From Tricholoma matsutake (lineage: Eukaryota > Basidiomycota > Agaricomycetes > Agaricales > Tricholomataceae): a stretch of 64,000 bases of DNA. The notes beneath the pieces are model-generated. The model worked only from the letters and a program-made list of their open reading frames with translations, made no database searches and was not told the origin of the DNA. The DNA is taken from NCBI GenBank assembly GCA_026075535.2, contig AP026540.1:9796001-9860000 (forward strand), written 5' to 3'. Every line of letters starts with the position of its first letter. The stretch's first letter is position 1. Positions 34,862 through 44,879 of this stretch are shown in pieces. Both the position numbers and the translations under genes were made by a program.

Positions 34862-35363
34862 AACATAAAAAATAGGAGAAACACATGGGGCATCCCCTTA
34901 CATCACCCCCTCTCTAAGATGCATCGCCCCAATGCATTCAAAATTGCAACCAGTCAAAGTCCATAACCTGAATGTGGCGTGGTGGAGAAGTGTTGGTGGA
35001 ATTCTTTGACTAGTTGTGGGGCATTTACATTAGATTCCTCAACCCATGAGTTCTCCTCATACCCATAGCCCTTCCAATGTACCAGATATTGGAGCTTCCC
35101 TTGGTGCAACCTGCTATCCAGGATGGACTCGACCTCATACTGTGGTTCCCCTTCAATCAAGGTGGTGGTGGTGGGCATGAGCAACATCCTGGGAATGGAT
35201 CTGCTGGTGCTGGCAGTAGTTTGACAATGTGGAAGACAGGGTGGAGTCTGGACATGGATGCTGGTAGGCATAGGTGGTAGGCATGTGTTCCAATACACTT
35301 GACAATGAGGAATGGTCCAAGGAAACAGTGTGCAAGTTTCTTGGATGGACAGGTGGTAGAGAT
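34862..35363 (-). pseudogene. E1-family gypsy fragment: chromodomain, PPT and LTR stub
   Basis: On the minus strand this encodes the E1 pol C-terminus with chromodomain (LIEGEPQYEVESILDSRLHQ, KLQYLVHWKGYGYEENSW). The purine tract and an LTR start at 34902 follow (TGTAAGGGG), but the LTR breaks off after about 40 bp. The rest of the fragment continues at 41037, across the copia insertion. Arg codons are partly replaced by His and Gln relative to E1. Confidence 0.88.
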
Positions 35364-35624
35364 TGTTGAAATTAATTACCAATATTGTTGCATATGCATA
35401 TTCTCCCACATTAATTACCAATATTGATACATGTTTCATATGCATATTCCTCTGGAGTCATGTGATATCCTTACTATTATGTATATAAGGAGAACCTGTA
35501 CTATAGTAGGAATATAGTGTTCTTACCTCTGCTAACCCTAGCTGTAAGTCTAAGTAAACCCCAGGTAGGTTGTAAGGAACGTGTTGTCTCTTCCACTGTG
35601 CAGCGTATATAGTCTGCTCCAACA
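35364..35624 (+). repeat. copia 5' LTR (261 bp)
   Basis: TGTTGAAATT...CTCCAACA, perfect TG...CA ends. It includes two ATTAATTACCAATATTG direct repeats and a TATATAAGG box near 35482 that probably directs transcription. Confidence 0.96.
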
Positions 35625-35639
35625 GGTTATGGGCCCTGC
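35625..35639 (+). promoter_or_regulatory. copia primer-binding site (half-tRNA type)
   Basis: GGTTATGGGCCCTGC directly follows the LTR. Its reverse complement, GCAGGGCCCATAACC, has the form of the anticodon arm of initiator tRNA-Met, with anticodon CAT. Drosophila copia and yeast Ty5 prime from an internally cleaved initiator tRNA at this region. The match was made from general knowledge of initiator tRNA, not against this genome. Confidence 0.8.
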
Positions 35640-35873
35640 TGGGCATGTCGCGAACGCGCCTTAATTGGCTGCGAACGACGTTGACTTCATCGTCTCCAAA
35701 TTATAACCTTGCGCTCTTCGTGAGCTGCATTGCGCTCCCTGCGAGCTGCACATAAAACCTAGGTTGACTAGGGTTAACCACTCTGAAGGAGTGTTTTCTC
35801 CTGAGAACGTTAAACATGTTTTATTGAGTAAAAAGACTGATTGAGCGCTTTTAACAGCTGCCACCACAAAATC

Positions 35874-37451
35874 ATGTCTTCAACTCTTGAGAAACTCGTT
35901 CAAACTTTCGACGGATCAAATTACATTCAATGGGCCGACTCAATGAAGGCGTGGCTCAGGTCTCAGGGCCTCTGGCAAATAACTAGCGGGGCGGAGCAAA
36001 AACCGCCCCCGGCGCCTCCCTTGACGGCGACGAACACTACTTTGGTGGCGGATGCTAATGCCAAGCTCCAGACCTGGAACAACAAAAATGACCAGGCCAT
36101 TGGTAACCTAGTGCTCCACCTGGCCCCCTCCATTCGGCAGCGTGCCAACTCAAAGGACACTGCTGAGGAGGTGTGGGATCTCATCCACACCAATTATGGT
36201 GTGGACGGCCCCTCCCAAGTCTTTGCAGACTTTAGGTCCGCAATAGCGATCAAGATCCCAGCTGTGAACCCCACACCGGAGATTGCTAGAATGGCAGACA
36301 AATTTGAGCACCTTATGGCTGCTAACGTCGCCATCCCCGAGCTAGTGCAAGCAATGATTCTACTTGCTGCGATGCCGCGCGAGTACGATTCCTTGTCCGC
36401 AACGGTCCTTAACATGACTGCTACTAGCGCCTTGACATTTAAACATGTCAAGGACTCCATTGTCGCTGAAGCCTCAAGGTGCACAGCAGTAGGAAAGCCC
36501 GCTGGCCAGCCTCAAGCCAACAAACTTTCCGCTGTTAAACGCAAAGGGGGAAACCCCAAATGGCAGCCCAAAGAAGGGCAAAACAGCAATGGAGACTCAT
36601 CCCGAAAGCGTGGACGACGTGGGGACAGAAAGACTAAGGAGGAGAAGCCGAAGGATAAACATACCCACCTCGCCTCCAAAGCCTATACCACCATAAATGG
36701 TAATGGCACCATCATACCGCTGATGCCGCTTATACAGCGCATCGAAAGACGCGAACACACTCCCACAAGGGATCCTCGCCGCCGACCGCCTGCACAGGCA
36801 TATACGGGTGCGGCCTCTACCTCTCGTTCGGTTTATGCTGAATATCAGCAAGCTCGAGACACCCTCGAGCAAATGCAACTTCCGCACAGCGCAAAAAATC
36901 TGCGACCGCTGGAAGAGCACCTGACGGTGCGAGAAGGAAAGAGAAGAAGGATAGAACCAGAACCTGAGTCTAGGATTGAGGAGGTAGAAGACGATACCGT
37001 CTCCCTCAGATCTGAACCTCCGGTGTCTGATGAGGAAGTGTGGAAAGCCATCGACGAAATGCTCATCGATGAACCCCTTGATACAGGGGCGTATGATGAC
37101 AGGTCAGTCCTTTTCCCTGCCACAAGCACTAAGATTAATATTCCTATGAATACAGCGAACTTTTCATGTGAAATTTTACCGCTATTAAATGTATCATGGA
37201 ATTATTTAGATCTTAATATATGTGCTATGTGTGCAAAGGGAGATTGTAAGAAAGGTGCCGACTGGATCATGGATTCAGGTGCATCAAAACACTTCACTGG
37301 TGAAATAAAAGATTTCGCTTCTTACGAGCCTTTACCGAGAAAGGACTCTACCTTGGTCCAAACGGCCACTGGTACTACTCATATAGTAGGAAAAGGAGCA
37401 GTCTTCATTAAAACACCAGGTAGTATGTCATGGGAAGTCAGAGACGCGTGA
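35874..37451 (+). CDS. gag: copia Gag-protease
   Basis: About 525 codons from ATG 35874 (CAAAATCATGT context). The N-terminal capsid-like region matches copia gag (LVQTFDGSNYIQWADSMKAW, EEVWDLIHTNYGVDGPSQVF). A Lys/Arg-rich region follows (KRGRRGDRKTKEEK) instead of a classic CX2CX4HX4C knuckle, which I could not find. An acidic stretch leads to the protease: ADWIMDSGASKHFTGEIKDF, catalytic DSG. The frame ends at TGA 37449-37451, while the rest of pol continues in the +1 frame, so a frameshift, mutational or programmed, lies just before about 37450. Confidence 0.88.
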   Translation: MSSTLEKLVQTFDGSNYIQWADSMKAWLRSQGLWQITSGAEQKPPPAPPLTATNTTLVADANAKLQTWNNKNDQAIGNLVLHLAPSIRQRANSKDTAEEVWDLIHTNYGVDGPSQVFADFRSAIAIKIPAVNPTPEIARMADKFEHLMAANVAIPELVQAMILLAAMPREYDSLSATVLNMTATSALTFKHVKDSIVAEASRCTAVGKPAGQPQANKLSAVKRKGGNPKWQPKEGQNSNGDSSRKRGRRGDRKTKEEKPKDKHTHLASKAYTTINGNGTIIPLMPLIQRIERREHTPTRDPRRRPPAQAYTGAASTSRSVYAEYQQARDTLEQMQLPHSAKNLRPLEEHLTVREGKRRRIEPEPESRIEEVEDDTVSLRSEPPVSDEEVWKAIDEMLIDEPLDTGAYDDRSVLFPATSTKINIPMNTANFSCEILPLLNVSWNYLDLNICAMCAKGDCKKGADWIMDSGASKHFTGEIKDFASYEPLPRKDSTLVQTATGTTHIVGKGAVFIKTPGSMSWEVRDA

Positions 37452-40400
37452 AACGTGGTTATACCCCGTCTACTACATACCTGACATTAATACTCGATTG
37501 ATGTCAATGGGGGTCTTTTTACAAGACGGAAGTGATGTGCGTGGTTCCTCCGCACACATTTCATTTATCGAGCATGGAAACCCAATCATGCATTGTGTCC
37601 CTCTAAGGAGGAATGACACGATCTATTGGGCTCGGACTCATATATTGAGCACCAAAAAGGTTAATGTCACGACCATTTATGTCGCTGACTACTTGACTTG
37701 GCATAGGCGACTTGGACACCCATCCAAAGAGGCGCTAGGTTTAATGCCTAAAAGCACCATAAAATTCCCAAGGAATTTAATTATTCCTAAAGACAAAATT
37801 ATATGTCCAGGGTGTGCAGAAGGGAAAATGACCTCAAAATCTTTTCCCGAGTCAGACTCATGAGCTGACAAATCCTTTGAATTAATACATTCTGACCTAA
37901 AGGAACTCCCGGTACTATCGTACCACAAACATAAATACTTCATTGTATTTCTTGATGACAAAACGTCACATATTTGGGTCCAATGTCTCAGAAAGAAATC
38001 TGACACTGCTGCAGCGATTAGACAATTTCAAGCGATGGCTAAAACCCAATATGGCGCTACAATCAAGCGCTGGCGTGTTGATCCAGGGGGGGAGTTCAAG
38101 GATCGTGAGCTACAAAAACAGCTCAAGGACTTAGGCATCAAAATAGAGATGTCTGCACCCCACGTTCATCAACAGAACAGGCGCGCAGAGTGCGCCATAA
38201 GGACAATAATGGAAAAGTTGCAAACCTTGCAATTCACCGCTTGTCTACCACAATCATGGTGGGAATTTTGCATAGAACATGCAACACATTTATACAACCG
38301 AACCCCAATAAGGCGCCTGAAATGGCTGACACCTTTTGAGGACCTGACAAAGGTCCGCCCAGATCTAAACAATCTGAAGGTCTTTGGTTGCAGTGCTTAT
38401 GTCTATCTACCAAAGGAAAAACGTCCAACAACATTATCTCCTTGATCGGAGTTAATGACGTACCTTGGAGTAGAAGATGGCATTAAAGCATATCGTTTCA
38501 TGCGACAAAATGGCGCAATATTCATTGGTGCCACGGCACTATTTGATGAAATGATGTTCCCATGCTGTCCCGGAGCTAAAACTTCTGCCAAGACAGACCT
38601 TGGTGATTTTCCACCTCCAGAACCAGAAGATGATGACCACTCATCTGGAATGGATGGCGATGACCCTATACCGCCACAAAATCCGCCCCTTCCTCCATCA
38701 TTAGAAGATGATGATGATGATTTACCAAGCGAGCAAAAGGCGCATAACAATGCGACTAACGCTCCTCCTCCACCGCCTCCAGTTAACACTGAGGACTTTC
38801 ATCCAAGACGTGAAGATCAACAGGAATGGCAGCAATTGCCCCATCGATCAGGCAGGCAGAGGAAAATCCCAAACTGTCCCGGCAATACCTATGGAGAACA
38901 GCGACTCCCCTCTGACATAGAGAGAGACATTGCGCGTGATCGATATTGGAAGAAGTCTGTGGGTCAAGATTCGGATCATAACCGAACACAACCACAACCT
39001 CAACAGCAAGAACTGGTTGCTGGACTGAGTTCGGCACCCCACGAGAGTGTGCCCGATTCCAATAATCAAGAACATGATTACCCAATGGGGGAACCGGATG
39101 AAGCAGGTTATATTAAAAAGATAACCAAGGAAGGTGGAGATGAGCTTATCCGCTGGCTGTTATCAAAAGCAGTCACACCATCAAGCGGAAAAAGCCTAGT
39201 TCCAAACCAATTTCGCGATATTGCGCGCCTACCCCGGCAGCAGCAACTTGAGTGGAAACAGGCTTGTTGTGAAGAGTTAGAGGCTCTTCGCAAGCGACAA
39301 GTCTATGATATTGTCGATCTTCCACATGATTGGAAAACGATCAAAAATAGATGGGTTTTCTCCGTGAAATTGGACGGAAGAAAATGAGCCAGACTCGTGG
39401 CCAAAGGCTTTTCACAAGTCGAAGGCATTGACTTTGATGAGATTTTCTCACCAGTAGTCCGCTACGAGACCGTACACCTCATGTTTGCCCTTGCGTCTCT
39501 AGAAGGCATGTATATGACTGGTCTAGATGTAAAAACCGCATTTTTATATGGCAAACTTGATGAGGAGATCTATATGGATCAACCCAAGGGTTTCAGACTC
39601 GAGGGTAAAGAGCGCAAAGTAATGCGCTTACGCCGAGCATTGTATGGCCTTAAACAGGCTTCACTAGCATGGTGGAAAGAGCTAGAGGCTTTTATGCACA
39701 CCATTGGGTTTGTGCATGCCAGCTCCGATGCCGGCATCTTCATACACAAGGATCCTAAGACAGGCAGCATCATTATTGCGCTAGTCTATGTTGATGATGG
39801 CTTGTTCATGGGCAAGAACAAGAAACTTGTGGATGAAAAGAAGAATGCTTGCCTGAAGCATTGGGAGTGCCATAGTACTGAAAAAGTCACGGAATTCTTA
39901 GGCATGCGCGTCACCCAGACCGCTACAAAAGTCAAACTCGATCAAACAGAATATCTCGCCAAAGTGCTCGAGAGGTTCGAGATGACAAATGCCAAAGTTG
40001 CCCCCACTCCGCTCCTGACTGGCTACAAACCGTCGGAGAACACAGCGACGCCAAACGCGGCGCTTAGATCGAAATATCAGTCTGTGATTGGATCTTTATT
40101 GTATCTGATGCTCGGAACACGACCTGATATCGCTTACACGGTAATCAAGATGTCGCAATTCTTGGCTAATCCTAGCCAAGAACATCTAGACAAAGCAATG
40201 TACATAATGCGCTATCTGGTGGGAACCCAGAAGTACAGTATAGTCTATGATGGAGAGAAATCCAAGGGGCTGCAGGCCTTCACAGATTCTGATTGGGCAG
40301 CTGACACTTTCAAGCGCCGATCTACAACGGGTTACTTTGCTACTCTGGTGAGTGGCATTGTGTGCTGGCAGTCCCGTTTACAAAAAACTGTAGCACTGTC

Positions 40401-40743
40401 ATCCACAGAAGCCGAATATATGGCTCTCTCCGACACTTGTCGGCAGATAGTGTGGATAGAGTCCTTATTCCAGGAACTTGGATATACACTGAAGCGCGTA
40501 CCAATCTGCGCTGATAATCAGGGATCCATCTTTATTGGATCAAATCCAGTTCGGGAAAGAAGGACCAAACATATAGACATTCGCTACCACTACACCCGCG
40601 AATGCATAGAAAATGACAAAGTCACAGTCGTTTTCATTCCTGGAAGTGATAATCCGGCTGACATGTTCACAAAGAACCTTGGCGCCGTCCTATTCAGGAA
40701 ATTTAGAGACTCTCTCGGAATTACTTTTGAGGTTCAAACTTAG
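37438..40743 (+). pseudogene. pol: copia integrase-RT-RNase H with three in-frame TGA codons
   Basis: One continuous frame interrupted by TGA at 37861, 38443 and 39385. Integrase: HRRLGHPSKEA and CPGCAEGKM (HHCC), then LIHSDLKELP, WRVDPGGEFKD and RAECAIRTIMEKL (D,D,E core). A Pro/Asp-rich linker spans 38560-39100. Reverse transcriptase: ARLVAKGFSQVEGIDFDEIF, GLDVKTAFLYGKLDEEIYMD and YVDDGLF. RNase H: FTDSDWAADTFKRRSTTGY, STEAEYMALSDTCRQ and ADMFTKNLG. Each TGA stands where an Arg codon (CGA) would fit the context, so each looks like a CpG C-to-T change. All domains are otherwise complete. Confidence 0.92.
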
Positions 40744-40766
40744 CTGCTTAGAGCGCTTTACAGTTT

Positions 40767-40775
40767 GAGGGGGGG
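40767..40775 (+). other. copia polypurine tract
   Basis: GAGGGGGGG directly precedes the 3' LTR at 40776, the usual plus-strand primer position. Confidence 0.8.
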
Positions 40776-41036
40776 TGTTGAAATTAATTACCAATATTGT
40801 TGCATATGCATATTCTCCCACATTAATTACCAATATTGATACATGTTTCATATGCATATTCCTCTGGAGTCATGTGATATCCTTACTATTATGTATATAA
40901 GGAGAACCTGTACTATAGTAGGAATATAGTGTTCTTACCTCTGCTAACCCTAGCTGTAAGTCTAAGTAAACCCCAGGTAGGTTGTAAGGAACGTGTTGTC
41001 TCTTCCACTGTGCAGCGTATATAGTCTGCTCCAACA
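40776..41036 (+). repeat. copia 3' LTR (261 bp)
   Basis: Reads the same as the 5' LTR base for base by eye, followed by the TSD GAGAT. Confidence 0.96.
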
Positions 41037-41499
41037 GAGATGTTGCTGGAGTCGAGGTAAACTTGGTCACCAACCTTATACTTGGGTGTTGGTGAGTGGC
41101 ATTGGCTGTAAAAGTGTGCCATGTTGTCCTTTGCCTTAACTAGGGCTGCCTTTGCCTCTTCCAAGCTATCCTTCATCCGCTCCATAAATTCATTCACTAT
41201 CTCGAGCTGTGATGGTGCTTGGCAAGGTTCAAAGTCCATGCATGAGTGTCATCCAGTGTCCAGGAGGAAGGGAGTTTGCTGAGTGGATGTGTGGATGTGA
41301 TTGTCATATCTGAACTTGGCCATGGGGAGAAGATCCTCCCAGTCATCCTGGTGCTCATTGACAAAGATGCAGATGTACTGCTCCAGCTCCTGATTGACCC
41401 GTTCAGTCTGTCCAAATCTTGACCTTGTGTTGGGCACCCTCAAGGAAGTGGGGCCATTACTCAAGTGCACACATTATCGCCAACATCTCCTTGTCATGG
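41037..41499 (-). pseudogene. E1-family gypsy fragment: RNase H fused to integrase
   Basis: Minus-strand continuation of the fragment at 34862-35363. From the outer end it encodes part of RNase H (HDKEMLAIM, FLEGAQHKV), then jumps directly to integrase (ERVNQELEQYICIFVNEHQD, TQQTPFLLDTG) and the IN C-terminus (AKDNMAHFYSQCHSPTPKYK). About 850 bp present in E1 are absent, with the junction near 41415 at a GGACAGA-like shared sequence. Non-functional. Confidence 0.85.
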
Positions 41500-41690
41500 T
41501 GTAAGAGTATCCCTACTCTTACAACGATCAATCAAATATCCCCTTATGTAACAGACATGATCATGTGTAGCTTGGTTCATTATCGTCCCATTTCCTGTAT
41601 TAGTCAATATCTCTTCTTGAATAGATACTTCATTCCAATTTATCTCTGTTCCTCTCCTGAGTGGCAATAGTCCCGCATACTATTGTTACA
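41500..41690 (+). repeat. possible solo LTR, unknown family
   Basis: Starts TGTAAGAGTATCCCTACTCT and ends TATTGTTACA, i.e. TG...CA over 191 bp. Its first 24 bp form a perfect 10-bp-stem hairpin. No target duplication is seen in the flanks (CATGG versus TTTTT), so it may be truncated or fused to the neighbouring fragment. Confidence 0.4.
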
Positions 41691-42113
41691 TTTTTTTAAA
41701 AACTTGAACCTTAGTATCTAGGGTGCTTTCCCCTTGCAGAGAACCACCTCTATCACCACCTTACACCCAACCAACCTCCTTGATTCTTGATCCATTCAAT
41801 CTACCCACCAATTTAACTACAACCAGATTCATTTACCAAATATGCTCAGAAGGATGACTCCACCGACAACTGTCAGTGACAGCCACTGGTGTCCAAACTG
41901 ACATCACCACACTGTTATCTTGCTCTTATCATGCTTATTGTGCCCCACAGAACACCATCTAACAGATATAAAAGCAAACTGGTGACATATGCCCTCCCAT
42001 TCTTATTATCTTTTTGATACACAAACATCAATGTAAAGCCCCCCCAAACTGTCTTGCTGCCCCTCTAGCACCACCCCTTTGACAACACACAGTCACACAT
42101 GTATACACACATC
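41691..42113. other. non-coding, unassigned
   Basis: AT-rich sequence without a supported gene, LTR or TIR. Probably degraded repeat DNA between the LTR-like segment and E2. Confidence 0.5.
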
Positions 42114-42548
42114 TGTAAGGGGACTAGGGGGACTAGGGGGGGTGCCCTGTGTGTTTCTCCTATTTTTTATGCTCATTCTACATTTTTCCTCACTTCATTT
42201 CCTTCAATTCTTCATTTTCTATGATTTTTCCAGATTTTATTACTAATTTCCCTTTTTATCATGTTGGTGCATGTTGACAGTTTTATATTTAGAGATGGAG
42301 CACCCCTTCAAACATCTACCCCTTGGTATGATGTCATTTGGCAGCCTTGATCTGCCTATCTCCACCTTTTCTATTTTTAGGTTATTATTTGATTTTTGTT
42401 GTCTTCACATATACTGGGCATTGGCAAAGGGATCCTTAGAGTTTTCTCTTTGGATTTCCCTTTGCTAGGTGTGCCCCCAATCCCTGTAGTATGTAGTATA
42501 ATTTTAACTTTGGATTTCCCTTTGCTAGAGGCTGAGGTTGCCCTTATA
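42114..42548 (+). repeat. E2 5' LTR (435 bp)
   Basis: TGTAAGGGGACTAGGGGGAC start with a duplicated GGGGGACTA unit relative to E1. It ends GCCCTTATA. The self-primer 10-mer is intact at 42438-42447 and the matching site follows at 42551-42560. Confidence 0.93.
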
Positions 42549-42713
42549 GTAGAAAACTCTTGCCTAAGGCCTGAAATCGTGAATGCACTGCCCAAGATAG
42601 GCAGGTACAGAGTGGATGACACTTCCCAAAGCTCCACAGACTCCCTACACACCATTCCAGACAGTCCCGCCTTTACTGCGCCACCATTTTCACCAAACAC
42701 ACCCCCTAGCAAC

Positions 42714-43832
42714 ATGGACACATCAGAGTGCCTCGATGCACTTGAAAGTGACGTTTCCGGAATACATGTGCAAATCAATTCGCTTAAATCTACAATCGAA
42801 AACTTTGTCAGGACCCTCCAGACTAACCCTATGACCAATATTCCCCCCATTACAACTCCAAGCGCACCCAACAACGATGTGCTGCCAAACATGCCCACTA
42901 AAGAGCATGCCCAGATCAAACCATCTCCTCCTGCCAAATTTAATGGTGCATGTGCGCAGGGGCCTGCATTCCTTAATTCCTGTGAGTTATACATCAGTCT
43001 CCAGTTGCATCAATCTGTTGATGAGGCTGCAAAAATTTATTGGGCCTTCACATACATGAAATCTGAATGCGCCTATCTCTATGTGGACCGTATTCTGTGC
43101 CAAACTAAAGAGCTCGGTTCTCTACCTTTCTCCACTTGGGGTGACTTTCAAGCCGAGTTTATATGCCACTTTTGTCCCCTCAATGAGCACCACTGAGCAG
43201 TGACACAGCTCGAGTCATCCTCTTACCACCAGGCATGTCGATCCATGGATGATTATATCGATGAGTTTGAGGATTTGGTGGACATGGCAGGATATAGGAG
43301 TGGGCTACCAGTGGTGGTGAAGTTCCGATGGGGCTTCAATTGAGAAATTCAGGACCAGATTGCACAGATGTTGGAAGGGCACCCAGTGGACGATGATATC
43401 TACGCTTGGTATGAAGCTGCTTCACTCTGTGACGAGAACTGACTCACAAATGTGGCATTTAACGCTGCATTCCATGCTCCAACTACCACTCATGCACCCT
43501 ACACCTTCAATTGAACCCTTCTGTGCCTTAACCCCATTCCTGTTCATCAGACTCCCACACCAGCCGTCAATGTCCTAGTACCAATGGATGTTGATGCAGC
43601 CCACAGCCATGCATGTAGGTTGGATCTCTGCTACCACTGTGGGGAAACTGGGCACAGGGCTGGAGCATGTCCCCATTGTCAGGATATCCACATGCTCACC
43701 CCCAAGGGGCGAGATGAACTCCTTCAAGACTTGTTGGTGCTTGTAGATGTCGAGGAAGTGAAGGATCAGGTTGCAGAGGAGATCAAGTCAGAAGTTGTAG
43801 AGGAGCAGGATTTTTCTATTCGCAGGGAGTGA
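42714..43832 (+). pseudogene. gag: E2 Gag, inactivated
   Basis: Same length and start as E1 gag. Arg residues of E1 are replaced by Cys, His, Gln or stop: SERAYLYVDRILRQ becomes SECAYLYVDRILCQ, and HRAVTRLE becomes H, stop, AVTQLE at 43194. Further stops lie near 43340, 43440 and 43513. The zinc knuckle remains readable (CYHCGETGHRAGACP). Confidence 0.92.
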
Positions 43833-44879
43833 AATGTACACCCTCACTGCCTGTCCATAACCACTTTGAAGTCATGTCAGTTGAATCCCTGGAGAATGAA
43901 TCCATTTCTGTGACTGCTTCCCTCTCTGAGCCTTCTAAGTTGGCTGAAGACATACCTGCTCTTCCCATCTCTCCCTCTGCTCCACACCCCAAAATTAAAT
44001 CATGGGAGTGTAAACTACCACACAAATATATTGTTGCGTCCACTCCCTCTACACATTCCTTGAACCTAGCAATTGAACTGCAGATGACCGACACTGGACA
44101 GATACTCGGTGTCTCTGCGCTCCTGGACTCTGGTGCGACCAGTCTCTTCATCGATGCCCATCTCACACAACAACATCACCTAAATACTCGCTCACTCTCT
44201 CGTCCAATACCTGTGTATAATGTGGATGGGTCCCCAAATGAAGTTGGTGCCATCTGAGAGGTTGTAGACCTGGTCCTCCATTACAAAGATCATAGTGAGC
44301 ATGCCCTTTTTGCTGTCACTCAATTAGGAAAGCAAAAGGTGATTTTGGGCTATCCGTGGCTTCAAGACCATAACCCAGAGGTTGACTGGCATACCAGGGA
44401 GGTTACCATGAGCCGATGTCCATCCTGCTGTCATACTTGTTTTACAGAAGCCAGGCAAGAACATTGTGGACAGAAGGCCACGATACGATGTACTCAGAAG
44501 TGTTGTGCTGGACCCCTGCCTATACCTGAAGTGGAGTTGGAAGGGGTTCCTGATCTGATGCCAGACTTGGATGATGATGATGAGGAGCCAAAGGAAGTGG
44601 AGAAAGGTGATCAGATCTTCTACACTGTGATTTGTCCATTGCACAAGGTGTGTGCTACATCGAACACATCCCAATGCCTCACCGAGGCCTTCCACAAAAA
44701 CAATGCTGCTAAATCCTCTACTAATTCCTTGCTCCATGAGTTTGGAGACGTGTTCTCCAAGGAATCATTTGACTCTCTCCCTGCACATAAGCCATGGGAT
44801 CACATGATTGAACTCACCCCCAGTGCAACCCCTTCATCCTGCAAGGTCTATCCTCTCTCTCCTGAAGAACAATGACAGC

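Larger units (their letters stand above)
35364..41036 (+). mobile_element. Ty1/copia retrotransposon, recently inserted
   Basis: 5,673 bp with 261-bp LTRs at 35364-35624 and 40776-41036 that I read as identical, and an exact TSD GAGAT (35359-35363 and 41037-41041). Gene order GAG-PR-IN-RT-RH is diagnostic of copia. It inserted into the minus-strand E1-family fragment at its integrase C-terminus (VYLDSSNIS). Despite identical LTRs, the coding region has one frame change and three in-frame TGA codons. Confidence 0.97.
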
